64,000 bases of DNA from Engraulis encrasicolus (taxonomy: Eukaryota > Chordata > Actinopteri > Clupeiformes > Engraulidae). Location: positions 41,743,733-41,807,732 of the forward strand of contig NC_085871.1 of the NCBI RefSeq assembly GCF_034702125.1. The letters run 5' to 3'. Under the pieces are notes generated by a model. That model ran no database searches. It worked only from the letters and a program-made list of their open reading frames with translations, and was not told the origin of the DNA. Numbering within the stretch: the first letter of the stretch is position 1; every line of letters starts with the position of its first letter. The position numbers and the translations under genes were made by a program. This document shows, one piece after another, positions 47,801-59,036 of the stretch.

Positions 47801-50800
47801 GCAGTGCTTACAATGCAGTGAAAGTAATCGCGCAATTTCAAATGTGTCTCGCGACGAGACCTCGGACCTCGCAGAACTCGCAGATGCATGAATACAATGT
47901 TGGTTCGTGGCCACTCCCACGCGACTTTTGATGAGCGCAGTTGCAGAAGTCTAATCTGACCATAACTGTGTACCCTAATGCGAGGTGTGACGGTACGGTA
48001 GTTCGCTTTACTGACGGCTATGCTAACTAGGCCAGCGAACTGGATCAGGAAGTTCCCCTGGACTGGCCTCCCACCTCATGCCGCTGGTCCCCAGCCACTC
48101 AATCTCCGCCTGGACTCCGAGGTTCGTACCCAGCGTGCGCCTGGCTCTCTCTTCCCCATGGACGACGTAGTCATCACCCATGATGAGGACAGTCGAGAAC
48201 TCTGGGAAATAAAATAAAAACAAAAATATTTATATTTTTTTGATTAAATTAAATGCACTTTAAATGTTAAATAATGTTGCATTTTAATGTAATAGAAGGA
48301 AAAATACGTTTTTTTTCCACCAAGTGGAAAAGCATGTTTTTGGCTTGAAGAAAAAAAAAAAAATTGGCCCGCCCGCGTCCAAACTTAACTGCCGACCCCT
48401 GGTCTACATAGATCTTCAGCAACAACCCAGAGCAAACAGTCTATACGCAGGCTACAGTTACATGAATGTTTGAAAACACAATAGTGTACCCTTGTATTAC
48501 ATTTTACAGCAAGGTATACAGGCAATGTTCCCTCTAATTCTTGCATGTACTTGAGAAAACGCTCTATATCAGGGGCTTTACTATATCGCCCTATTTCACA
48601 CACAATTTTGAGTTTTTTGAAAATGATTTGAAGACCCACTTGAAAATACTTTCAGTTTCAAAGCCCACAGTTTGAAAATCACTGCCCTATACTGCCACAG
48701 TGGGTTTACATACAGTGTCCAAACTCGCCATCCAACCTGTGCCTGCAGTTCACCTTGGAGCGCTGTTGAGCTGGCGCAGCCCATAAGGCTGGCGCTATTA
48801 GCACACAATTGTGCTTGATGTCGGCTGAGACCTGACAATATTACTGTGGGTTCTGAGAAACCGATGTGGATTTAAATCAAATGTACAATAACTTGGGAGT
48901 TATATCCTTCTGATTTCTTACAGGTTTGGCATTTATTGGCGCCACCTATAGCGAGTTCAGGCCAACTGAGAACCGTGCTGGAGCCCGTTCCCACACCTAA
49001 TCGTGAACCGGCTGTCGTGTTCACGCCACAGATATTTGCGTTCGCGAACCGGAAAGTTGGTTCACAATGCGAACCGCAAAATACTAGGTTTTCCTCCGCA
49101 AACCGTGACGCAGCGTGGCCGCCAGCAGGTTCATCCGGGTAACACAGTCAGGTGCAAAAAAAATTCCAGAGCCCGATACGAACACGTGGGGTTCGCAGAT
49201 AAGCACTTAAGTGCCGAACGTAACTGGTGCGGGCACCAGCTCCGGCTCCGTTCTGGTCAGGCTGAAAGCCCTAATAGAGGTTACCCGCCACCAACAGGAT
49301 AATGTGTGTATTGCCTCCTCATCACCAATAGATGGCAGCAACATGCCAGCAAAACATGGTGGGGATCTGACTTTAGGCATTTGTTCCAATACACCAGAGT
49401 GGGCAACACTTTGACAACCAATGTGTGACTGCGCAGTCGTGCAGCTTAGAGGTAAACATTAGACAGACAACAGTGCACTGTGACAAAGTTAACCCATTTA
49501 AAAAACACTTTCTTCTATTCAATTTCATCCGTATTTTAGCAAAGCTGACCTTCAGGAGGCCAGATGTCGACCACATGCAGCGATATATTCAAAGATTTGA
49601 TTGGATCTGCAGGGGACTGGGGGGCACTTCTCATCTCGTGGTCATCATATTCCGGAAGGTCTTCCTCCTCCTCCTCCTCCTCCTCCTCTTCTTCTTCTTC
49701 TCCATCTTCCTGAAAGTCATTTTCTCTCTGAAAGTCATTTTCTTTCCGAAAGTCATTTTCTTTCCGAAAGTCCTCATCCTCCTGGAAATCACAAACAACA
49801 GAGAGAGCACAAAGAACAATAACTTTTACTGCACATTTGACAGAACAATACCTGACACATTTGGACCACAAGGCTTTGGTCACAAGATCAAGGCGGTGTA
49901 ATGAAGACTCTTTTTTTTCAGTCTAATTTTTTTCAGTCTATACTAAAGTTTGACAAAATAGGGAGTTTCTGCACTTTGCCTTTGTAGGGGAGTACAGACG
50001 GTAAATGATGAGGTCTCAGAGCTTTGAAATATTTAGTTTTCATTTCCCCCCAATTGGGATGTAAGTTGTCATTAACACTTTTCAGAAAATAAATGGTGAC
50101 GGACTCTACCTGCATTGGTTCAGTTTTAATGTCCGTAGATGACACATTTGTCTGATTTGTGGGTGGGTCAGCTGCACCTACAGGACAAAACAAGAACAGA
50201 GCAGACAAAAAAAAATGTTTTTAAAAGGCATACATTTCTGTTTAATACCACGGGTAAAATGAAGGCAAAGGCACTGCAGGTAGCTGACGTTTCTCCATGG
50301 TCCTTATGGAAAGTTTTGTGTAATGAGGAACTCCCATAGAGAGTAGATATGGGAACTCCAAACAACTTGCATGGGCAGCCGTAGCCCAATTAGGGAGGGT
50401 CTTAGGTCTGAAGATCAGAGGGTTGCAGGTTCAAATCCCACCTTTTCCTCTCCCTATACACTCCCTGAAGTTCATGACTAAAGTACCTTTGAGCAAGGCA
50501 AACCTCACATTGCTCCAGGGACTGCAACCAATACCCTGTAAATAACCATGAGTCACTTTGGATAAAAGCAGCAGGTAAGTGCAATGCAACGCAACACAAG
50601 TGTCTTCAGTCAGTGCAAGCCACAATGGCCCACAATGGCCAGAGGTAGACCAACCAGGCGATATCCGGACAAACCACCGTCCGGACAAATCCCCGCTCAT
50701 CAAACACAAAGCTGGACAAAACTCTGCTTGTCAAATTGTCAAGAAGAATAAATATGTCTTCGCTCATGGTTTTCCAGAGGTGGACACATGGACAGGTAAG

Positions 50801-51177
50801 GGTTAAGGATGAATTTAAGGATGAATTTAAGGAAGAATAACATTCTTTGGTGAAAAAAAAACAAAAACCTTCTGTTCATGTTTGAAAACATAAAAAGGAA
50901 TGAGCACATCGTTGTATTGCAGGAGATGGACCAAATAGATGAAAACGGAGAATGACAGTACATCAGTAGGGGAGTTTTGACATAAGTTGCCTAATTATTT
51001 GATGACGTCACAAATCGCGTATCCCCACTACACCACTGGTGATAACAAATGCCTTTCTTTACTGGCAGATTAGGATTAGACATGGAGAGCATTGTCCACG
51101 TTTGCCAATTCCATGAGCAGATATCAACACTACAGACATGGGGGATTTATCTACTGTGCACCGGTATATACACACAC

Positions 51178-51272
<95 letters not shown>

Positions 51273-53067
51273 CATACCATATATATTCCATGGATATCCA
51301 TCATTGATATCTTCTTCTTTTTTAATTCTATCTACTATATTCAGCAAGTCTTCCTCTTTCTGAAAAACAAAAACAACAAACCATAAGCATATACATACAG
51401 TGAGGAGAATAAGTATTTGATCCCTTGCTGATTTTGTTGGTTTGCCCACTAATAAATATATGATCATTCTATAATATTAATGATAAAATGTATTCTAATA
51501 TAGAGAGACAGAGTATCAAAAAGAAAATCCAGAAAATAACTTTGAGGAATATATTTTAATTGATTTGTATTCCATTGAGGAAAATAAGAATTTGACCCCT
51601 CTAGTCAAAGAAGACAAAATACTTGGTGGCAAATCCCTTGTTTTCTCATACAGAGGTCAGATGTTTCTTTCAGTTAATGACAATGTTTGTGGATATATTA
51701 GAAAGGATTTTTGTCCACTTTTCTTTGCAGATCATCTCTAAATCACTTAAGTTGTATGACTGTAGCTTGCCAAATGGGAGCTTCTGTTCCCTTCACAGGA
51801 TTATTGTAGGGTTAATGTTTGGAAACTGTCTAGGCCACTTCATGACCTTAATGTGCTTCTGCTTGAGCTACTCCTTCGTTGCTTGGGCTGTATGTTATGG
51901 ATTATTATCATATTGGGAGGTCAAGCCATCACCCACCTTCAGTCTAGTGGTGGTGGGAAAGAGGTTGGCATGCAGCATTGTATGTTTACATGTTTCCCTC
52001 CATCCATCTCTTGACGATGTGAAGTTCTCCTGTGTCTTGGCCAGACAAACAACCTCAAAACATAATGTTACCACTTTCATTTATGATGTTGGAGAAGGTG
52101 TTGTTCTTGGGATCATAGGCAGCATTTCCCTTCCTCCAAACACATCGAGTTGTGTTAATGCCAAACGCTAAATGCTAAAGTTTGATTTTGGTGTCATCTG
52201 ATTCCAGTACCTCCCAATCATATCCTAATCCAGTTTGATGTTCATTGGCAAACCTCAGGTGAGCCTGAACAGGTTCCTTCTGAAGCCGGGGTACCTTACA
52301 TGTACTGCAGGAGTTTAATTCGTTGTGGTGTCAAGTGTTTCCAATAGTTTTCTTAGTGATTGAGGTCTCAGCTGCCTTCATTTCCTAGCTCCTCCCATAC
52401 ATTTTTAAGGTGCTTTATCTCCTTTTTTTCTGGTTATTAAATTCCCACAAGGTCAAATCTTGTATGGAACCAGAGACAGGCCTAAGATTGATGATTGATG
52501 ATCATTTAGTATGTCCTAAAATTGGGAAGAAATGCACCAACAGTTTGCTCTTTAATATCCAGGATCCCATTTCAGCCTTGTCGAGTTCTAAAATCTTGTC
52601 CCTGACATAATTTGATGGCTTTTCGGTCTGTCCCATGTTGGCGAGTTTAGTTTGATTGATTGACTGATTCTATGGACTGATTCTGCAGATTCAATGTGTC
52701 TTTTGTGCTGGTTACTATTAACAGGTGTGTTCAATTCAGATAACAAGTTGATTGGAAGTGCCATTTGATCTGTGGCATCAGAACACTCAATGGTTGGCAG
52801 GGGATCAAATACTTATTTCCCTCAATTAAATATAAATCAATTATTATATTAATAATAAGTTATGAGTTAATTTCTGGATTTTCTTTTTGATATTCTGTCT
52901 CTCCATATTAGAATATATATTATCATTAACATTAAAGACTGAGCATGTCTTTATTAGTGGGCAAACCAACAAAATCAGCAAGGGATCAAATACTTATTCT
53001 CCTCACTGTACATATGTTTGTAATGCATGTGTGCGTGTGTGCGTGTGTGCGTGTGTGCGTGTGTGCG

Positions 53068-53120
<53 letters not shown>

Positions 53121-54554
53121 ACGTGCGTACCACAAAGTTGGTTCGCCTCTCCCCTTCCTGAAGCCACTCAGTCACTTCCTGGATCGTTCTGTAGGAGACA
53201 CAGATCTCAGAGATCAAACTTCAAATTCAAAATAAAAAAAGAAGTGTTAAGTTTTTACGAAGAATATACATTAGAAGATCCTCAACACTGACTTTCCTTT
53301 GGGATTAACAAACGTACTATACCATTCTAACTTTTATTTTGTGAGTGTGTGTATTCAGGTATGGACCGCTGCCCTGCCCTGTGACTGTGAGGCTATAAAT
53401 TAACTTTTTTCATCTCCAGCCAAATTGAGATGGAGATGTTGGTCTTTGGTCAAACATACACTCACTACCAGTGTAGCAAGTTTTCTTTTCTACCAGCCAA
53501 ACTGGATTTTCACCAGCATTTGTTCATTTAGAGCAGAGGTGGGCAAACTCTGGCCAAGGGGGGCACGTGAGGCCCGATTAACCATTTATTTTGTATCTGG
53601 CCCACAGTGGTTTTTTTACAAGACCATTTTCAAGAACAAACTGATACTCTCACCCAACATTTTAAATTGGCTTGTAAGGACGGGCTCTTGTTGGTTTGAC
53701 ATTAATCGTGTAGCCTAGTCTACAGAGCACTGTATTAATCTCACTACATTTCATTACAATGTGCAGGAATAAAAGAAAGAAAATATCATTCCTCCTCATT
53801 ATTGACAAGGGCATCGTGCCTGCCACATCTGGCCAATTGGTCATCAATGCCTTCTGATCTAGAGCCCTAGGCCTACAGATGTACTGATTTCTCAAATGTC
53901 TCTGGGCCTACCTACCTTTGACTACTCTGGTGGCCCTGCAGCCGCGACAGCAGGTCCCTCAGTTCATTCTTGAGGATGGCAATTCTCTGATGGGGAAAAC
54001 AATAGACTACGTAAAATGTATGCATGCGCACACCCACATACTGTAATTGTGATAAGCCAGTGTTTCTCAAACTTTTTCAGATCGAGGACCACTTTGTCCC
54101 CCCAAAAAAATATCGGGGACCACCTATCAACTGAATTGGCAGTTGATGGATGCTAATCTGACACTGCTAATTTTTATGCAGATCACTTACTTTTTATTCA
54201 CATTATAAGCCTGTCTTGTTGTGTTGAAAACATGAAAATGTACAAATATAGCCTACTGCTAGCTTATCTTGGAAAAGTAAAAATCCCCTCGCGGACCACC
54301 TGAGCTCTGTCACGGACCACTAGTGGTCCTCGGACCACACTTTGAGAATCACTGTGATAAGCTCATGATCTTCAGACAATTGTGAAATGGCATTAACGGT
54401 CAACCCTAGTCATACAACGTACTTCTCGATTTCCTCTCTGGTCATACTACACAACACGTTTAGAGTTTGTCACACAAGTAATCGGAGAGAAAGAGAATAC
54501 ACTAGTATACATTAGTAATCTCTTACTTATCTCTCCACTCACCTCGTGCTCCAT
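44641..54554 (-). CDS. Locus C: shared head with SGNH-hydrolase-like tail, 360 aa
   Basis: Nine exons: 54543-54554, 53916-53986, 53131-53188, 51278-51359, 50110-50177, 49550-49781, 48075-48201, 46809-47006 and 44641-44875. They sum to 1083 nt, which is 360 aa plus stop with all phases closing. The head: [46 protein letters not shown] and an acidic exon with FRKEND repeats and a Glu run. The tail (residues 175-360) has the order of an SGNH hydrolase: IMGDDYVVHGEERA, GMRW, LLIHCGANDLG and GSDQVQLSSSGNDIFL. The block I serine is aspartate (D185), and the block V DxxH is DQVQ (Q336 for His), so esterase activity is not expected. SGNH domains of this kind occur in Ngaro/DIRS-type retrotransposons, a plausible source. 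Role unknown; possibly a binding or dimerisation tail. Confidence 0.85.
45090..45335 (-). mobile_element. tRNA-headed SINE, reversed
   Basis: Plus-strand end reads GAACCGGCAATCCCTAGATT and ACTAGGCCACGGCTGCCCC, the complement of a tRNA-like head. The body has TTGCACTTAGCTGACGCTTT and AAAGCGACTTACAACTATT. A related forward copy lies at 50380-50600. Locus C intron 8. Confidence 0.8.
45500..45645. repeat. Fold-back repeat, arms about 55 bp
   Basis: AGCACTCTTCAGATTTCTTC and TTTGTTTATTCGCCCACC are mirrored by CGTGGGCGAATAAACAAAG and GAAGAAATCTGAAGAGTGCT. The loop carries GCTGAAGAAGGGCTCTGCCC and GAAACGTT. Locus C intron 8. Confidence 0.85.
46199..46703. mobile_element. Fold-back element, 80-bp inverted ends
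   Basis: TGACCGCGATTTCCTCGGG to TGGATCAACATCTGG (46208-46280) is mirrored by CCAGATGTTGATCC to CCCGAGGAAATCGCGGTCA (46621-46694). About 340 bp lie between, without a frame. Confidence 0.85.
46809..47006 (-). CDS. Locus C exon 8 (SGNH central part, GAND)
   Basis: 198 nt, phase 2 to 2. It encodes WESVVPKFMEWLRYRLAP, HMLLIHCGANDLGKERS and MVIGLSAMTQ. The GxND block III is intact. Confidence 0.85.
47254..47895. mobile_element. Possible DNA element (ATTTATGCTTC... GATGCATGAAT)
   Basis: AAGCAGAGTCTCTGCGTCCG near the left and GCAGAACTCGCAGATGCATG near the right give weak inverted ends. GC-rich, no meaningful frame. Locus C intron 7. Confidence 0.35.
48075..48201 (-). CDS. Locus C exon 7 (SGNH N-terminal part)
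   Basis: 127 nt, phase 1 to 2. The split Glu is followed by FSTVLIMGDDYVVHGEERA, LGTNLGVQAEIEWLG and TSGM plus the split Arg. Block I reads GDD instead of GDS. Confidence 0.85.
48202..49549. other. Locus C intron 6, repeats
   Basis: AT-rich, A-run at 48349-48362. CGAACCG-type words at 48950-49240 look like a diverged DNA element. 49270-49380 matches 30230-30410 inverted. No exon was seen. Confidence 0.45.
49550..49781 (-). CDS. Locus C exon 6 (FRKEND repeats, poly-Glu)
   Basis: 232 nt, phase 0 to 1. Three to four 6-residue repeats (FRKEND, FRKEND, FQREND, FQED), a run of 12 Glu, then DLPEYDDHEM, then DPIKSLNISLHVVDIW. The last part matches locus A exon 8. The 18-bp repeats and GAG/GAA run probably vary in copy number. 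Confidence 0.85.
50110..50177 (-). CDS. Locus C exon 5 (IKTEPMQ)
   Basis: 68 nt, phase 1 to 0, encoding GAADPPTNQTNVSS and TDIKTEPMQ. It carries a psi-K-x-E motif. Confidence 0.85.
50380..50600 (+). mobile_element. tRNA-headed SINE
   Basis: The head is GGGCAGCCGTAGCCCAATTA with GGTTGCAGGTTCAAATCCC. The body has CTTTGAGCAAGGCAAACCTC and the tail CACTTTGGATAAAAGCAGC. It is in a locus C intron, in the opposite orientation to the gene. Confidence 0.85.
51180..51268. repeat. (GT)n next to locus C exon 4
   Basis: On the coding strand it is (CA)n from about 10 nt after the donor (GTATGATTTACAC). Confidence 0.95.
51278..51359 (-). CDS. Locus C exon 4 (IKKEEDINDGY)
   Basis: 82 nt, phase 0 to 1, encoding KEEDLLNIVDRIKKEED and INDGYPWNIY. 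Acceptor TTTGTTTTTCAG. Confidence 0.85.
51398..53008 (-). mobile_element. Tc1-type transposon, decayed, 1.61 kb
   Basis: The left end is CAGTGAGGAGAATAAGTATT and the right end the complement AATACTTATTCTCCTCACTG. TA lies on both sides (51396-51397, 53009-53010). Subterminal TTTGTTGGTTTGCCCACTA is shared by both ends. Between them is antisense text of a Tc1 transposase with many stops. It is inserted in locus C intron 3. Confidence 0.9.
53031..53119. repeat. (GT)n/(GTGC)n next to locus C exon 3
   Basis: On the coding strand it is (CA)n from about 12 nt after the donor (GTACGCACGTGC). Confidence 0.95.
53131..53188 (-). CDS. Locus C exon 3 ([12 protein letters not shown])
   Basis: 58 nt, phase 2 to 0, encoding [20 protein letters not shown]. 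The protein is identical to the locus D copy. Confidence 0.85.
53390..53535. repeat. CCAGCCAACTGG-type repeat, third copy
   Basis: TTTTTTCATCTCCAGCCAAA to TTTTCACCAGCATTTG. See 1088-1222 and 41250-41435. Confidence 0.6.
53916..53986 (-). CDS. Locus C exon 2 (AILKNELRDLL)
   Basis: 71 nt, phase 0 to 2, encoding RIAILKNELRDLLSRLQG and HQSSQ. Confidence 0.85.
54058..54357. mobile_element. MITE with CAGTGTTTCTCAAACTTTTT end
   Basis: CAGTGTTTCTCAAACTTT at the left and ACTTTGAGAATCACTG at the right are imperfect inverted ends. CGGACCACC/TCGGGGACCACC words lie inside. Locus C intron 1. Confidence 0.7.
54543..54554 (-). CDS. Locus C exon 1 (start MEHE)
   Basis: 12 coding nt, donor GTGAGTGGAG. The upstream sequence is very similar to locus D, supporting the same start. 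Confidence 0.75.
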
Positions 54555-55045
54555 CGTCGTGCTGGTGAGCTCGGACTTCAGGTTGGGCGCCAGACAGTAG
54601 CCTACATAAACAACTCGTGGATGTGTTCGACTTCGATTCTTTTGGCTATAAAGTAGAAATGGCAGCCTTAGAAAACTTAAAATACTAAAAGGGTACAACG
54701 CAATGACGTCTTGATTTCTGTCACAATCTTCACTCGACTGCTGATTTCAAACAAATTAGAGTTTACCTACCCCCGTATGGTGTAAAGTTGAAGACTAGAA
54801 CTACAGCTAAAGTCAATAACGGAGAGAAAACGACAAAGAATTGAGTAGGCTTCGTGTGTTTTCACAGGCTCACTTCTAGATTGTGGTGTAGTAGGCCAAC
54901 ACTCTTTTTTAAAATGAAGAGATCGCTTTGGTCAGTCCAGTGGACGTGTTGTTGATGTGCTTTGCTATGCAATTTCTGTGCGATTTTCAAAAAAGACCTC
55001 CGCCGCTGTGATGTAAAATCAAACCAACGTTTTCCTACAGTATTG

Positions 55046-55059
55046 CTGCCCTCTAGCGG
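55046..55059. promoter_or_regulatory. CTCF-like motif upstream of locus C
   Basis: CTGCCCTCTAGCGG matches the CTCF consensus complement at 13 of 14 positions and is followed by TACGGGGGAAAT. It lies about 490 bp upstream of the start codon. The same string precedes locus D. Confidence 0.5.
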
Positions 55060-55450
55060 TACGGGGGAAATACAGTGCCACAACAACAACACGAAATGAT
55101 ACACAATAGATGCATGCTGGTGACCTTATTTGCATAGTTTTATAATTGTGATTGGGTGTTTATTTCTTCTATAAGTGTGAGTGTGACCCATCGATATTCA
55201 GCTCAGTATTGACCAGTAAGTTAAAACCAAAGACTTCGAAGGCAGTGTTGGGCAGTTACTCTTGCATGTAGGTCTGTCTGTCCCCTTACATTACAATATT
55301 ACTATATTTAAAATGTAAGAAATTACACTAGTTTTGCATGACTTAAGTTATTTTTGCCAAACTAAATAAATATGGATCTAGCGGCTGTAGTATATTGTTA
55401 GAATGCTCTGTGATTGATTGGTTTAGCCCACTGACTTGTGTTATAGTATA

Positions 55451-56673
55451 GGGGAGAGCGGGGTAATGTGAGAATTTTTTTTACATGAACTCCCCTCTAG
55501 CCAAGCTAAAATGATATATCTTTACAATTTTCACATTTTCCACTAATATAGGATGTTACCCAACTATGGAAATGATCAGAATATCTATATGACCAAGGAC
55601 CATACAAATATAATTGTTTTTTAAAAAGTGGTCATGTGTCTCACTTTACCCCGGAGACGGGGTAAACTGAGACAAACCAGAGAAATTCCTGGGGTAAAGT
55701 GAACCACCACAGTTTAAGCTGATAAACTTACTTTTCTACTTTAAAACAACATGTTAACATTCCAACAGCTAGATTAATAACCACACATTCCAAATCCAAT
55801 ATTGTAGGGGCTGGTAAAACACTTTTTTCCATTGGTGACCTCAGTGGCTACACGCCCCATCTCTGTGAGGGGTGTTTTTAGCCCAGGTTGTCTTCCTGGT
55901 GTAATTATTTGACTTCATAGCTTTCCTACAATCAGGGCTGGATTAATATGGCCTGGCAAAGGCTGCAGGTTGCTGTGGGCCTCCCTGGAAGGTAAATTTC
56001 ACAACAACATTTCATAGACAGTGTCATCATTGACATAGGAATTAAGGATAACATGTCTGCCAGCTGTGGAGAAGAGTATTAACAATATTTAAAACTGTAC
56101 TCAACATTACAGATTCATTTTTCAATATTGCATCTTATCAGAACTGTGCAGTTTTTGACTTTTGGCCAATCAGGGCCCCCCTGGCAGGTGGGGGCCCCTA
56201 GGCCACAGCCATATTGAGTCATATATGTTAATCCAGCCCTGCCTACAATATTTATATGACTAACAATAAAACCGATTAATGTAATATTTCACAAAATTGT
56301 GTTTTTAGACCTTATTTACACATGTTTTATTATATTTTTAAGTGTCTCACTTTACCCCAAATCATTTGTCTCAGTTTACCCCATACCCACCTTTTTAGAA
56401 AAAACAACATGCCTGGCTTTTCAGGCCCATCCTACACCAACATCAACCATATGGTTTCATGTGATGGAAGTGCAGTAACATGTATAGTATAACTTTATCT
56501 ACCTGAATCTATTTTCTTTGCTGAAACAGTTGATTATATCGACCGGGCGAAATTTTACTTTCATGTGCCAAAAACACATTTTTTGTGAAAAAAGCATGGT
56601 TAATAAAGCTAAACAACCATTTTTTCTTCTTGGTAATTAGGGAGTGTGAGGGGGACATTACCCCGCTCTCCCC
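55451..56673. mobile_element. TA-flanked element, GGGGAGAGCGGGGTAATG ends
   Basis: The left end GGGGAGAGCGGGGTAATG and right end CATTACCCCGCTCTCCCC are exact complements. TA lies on each side. It carries internal CTCACTTTACCCC words. No transposase frame. It splits the intergenic homology shared with 63.8 kb (CACTGACTTG before, CAAGTCAGTGG after). Confidence 0.85.
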
Positions 56674-57387
56674 TACAAGTCAGTGGTTTAGCCTATGAGG
56701 AACTCATGACTCAATGTTCGATATGTTTTGCCTACTCTACAGTCTGTAGTATGTGAGCGGCAATAAAAGTCACATACAAAGTGTCTCACCAGGTAAACAA
56801 GCCTCACCGTTTTATTTTATAGAGTAACAAGTACTCAACAGCGGCCATTTACAGAATAACTCATGCAGTCTCTTTCACCTCCCTTCCAGCGGGTGTTTCA
56901 GTATGCAGACTAAAAAGACAGGTTCCAGAATTATCTTCTTTCTGACTACACTTCACTAAACAGGCAGACCAAGGCAGGTATCTACCAAAATCAACAGCAA
57001 ACATATCAGGGCTTTTGTGAGACGTGCACTGTTTCAGCCTGGTGCTCTTTAGATAAAACATATCTGGGTCAGAAGATTTGCGCGCGTCGTAGTGCCCTTG
57101 TGTCAAAGGAATTTATTATGTTCATAAAACCACGAAGACCAAGGTGGAGGTCTTCTAATAAAACAGCCACATTTCTACAGTATTGTAATAGAATGACGAC
57201 AGGGGAAATGCAAATAAAATCTATTACAACATGCATATACAGTAGCAAGTCATTCTTCATAGTCAGACATTCTTTACATAAATAATACTGTACACACTTG
57301 CACCTTTTTCTGTTTTGTTTATTTACAATAATGCATTTACAAGAGACTCTTTCGTAAATAAATTCTTGTAAGAAATTCACGCAGAGA

Positions 57388-59036
57388 TTATTTAGGCACA
57401 GTGTAAATATGAAGTGTGTGCTCTGTGTGGTAAATTCTGAAGCAGTCTTTGAGGTGCAAGGGCGCCTGACAGGACGCACAGTAAAAACTGGTTTCACGTC
57501 TGAACCCACGTAACTTACACACCCTGCATGCTCGAGCAGGGTTGCGTTTCTTGGCAGTGGGCTTGTACTTCATCATGACATGGTTTGCAATGCGGCCGTC
57601 CAACCTGGTTGGAGGATCAGTCTTTGGGGTCCTTGGCTCTCGGCCTGGCAACAGCAAGCCAAAATCAACCTCGCCAGTACTACCCCAAGCATCTTCAATC
57701 CCTGCCTCAACCTCGACTTGTCCGCCAGTGAAAGACCTCGCCACACTCGTTATAAACGACAGAAGCTTCCGGTGCTTCCCCTGGGGGTTCATGGCTTTGT
57801 ACAGAATGAACGCGTTGAAAAGGCATATCTGAAACAAGTACAAAACAAATTTCTTGGTCCATTTCGCAGACTTTCTAACGCACAGGTAGTCAGCAATATT
57901 CTGATCGAGCCGATCAACTCCACTCATCGAATTGTGGTAGTCTACAGCGCATGCTGGTTTCTGTACAGGTACCCGCTCATTGCTGCCCCCCCTCGGCCTC
58001 CCTGTTGACGTGTGCATCTCATCCTGGTGGAAACTTGTGATCATCGTTTCAATTTTTTTGTCCCTCCATGCTAAGACCATGACGTTGCCGTTGTGTCGTG
58101 CAATGGTTTTCCCTGGCCCCAGATTAGAATTTGAAACGTGGGTGACCGTCTTTGGCCCGCCCCTGTTCTTCCTCAGCGTGCCACAAACGTGGGTGTTCAA
58201 CTGTAGGAGCCGGTCAGCGAGCGCAACGGAGTTGTAATAATTATCCATGTACAACTTGTAGCCATGCCCAGCCAACCTGTCGAGGAGGCTAACTACAGTG
58301 TTCCCCAAGTATCCTGCGTCTCCGCAATAGGGCTTCATCCCAAAGCAGTAGCCGGTTTCTGAGTCACATACGATATAAGATTTAATGCCATATTTGATGG
58401 GTTTTTGGGGGTTGTAAACACTGAATCGGAGGCGTCCACGCCAAGCCATCATGCCTTCGTCGATACAGATTTTGGAGTTGGGCTGGTACAGCTCACCAAA
58501 CTTTGACAAGACATGGTCTAGCACAGGCCGGATTTTGTGAAGCTTGTCGGAACCATCGTTTGCCCTGTTGTCGCTAAAGTGCAAATACCTCCAAATGAGC
58601 TGAAAGCGATTGCGCGCCATCGTTTTACCGAAGTAGGGCGTGCTCACCAATTCATCAGTCGACCAATAGCTGGCCAGCGACTGCTTTTTGACAATGCCGG
58701 TAAGAAAGAAAAGACCAAAAAAATTCCTGAGCTCCTGCACGGTCACCGTTTTCCAAGAATGACTCTTGGCCTCCATCCCACGACCTGCTGCTGCGGTCAT
58801 GCTTTGTTCGGCGTAGAGGTTTGTTTGCTCAGCTATTGTATGCAACAGTTCATCACTTATCATCAACTTGGCAAAATCAGCAGGCTGGTTGGATGTCAGT
58901 CGGCCTGCGCCTCGTGGTCCAGGGGTCGCGGTGAAGGGGATGTCTCGAGGCCTCCAGCCCTCTCTCTTCCATTCTCCTTCATGGATGGCACTGCTGCGGA
59001 CTGCTGCGGCCACTCTGCCCCGGGTTTCTTGTCCAC
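57388..59036 (-). CDS. Locus D terminal exon (piggyBac DDD domain)
   Basis: 1649 nt from acceptor CATTTCAAG to stop TAA, phase 1. It starts GGQETRGRVAAAVRSS, with no ATG needed at this point. The N-terminal part (ADFAKLMISDELLHTIAEQT), DDD core and Cys-rich tail are all present, so the transposase part is full length (about 548 aa). Candidate AATAAA signal on the coding strand at 57112-57117. Confidence 0.9.

Noticed and set aside
51623..52171. 182-codon plus-strand frame
   Set aside because: It is antisense text of a decayed Tc1 transposase between TA-flanked inverted ends.
57388..59036. A free-standing piggyBac transposon
   Set aside because: No TTAA-flanked CCC-type inverted ends were found around the exon, and the frame enters by a splice acceptor in the family's phase.
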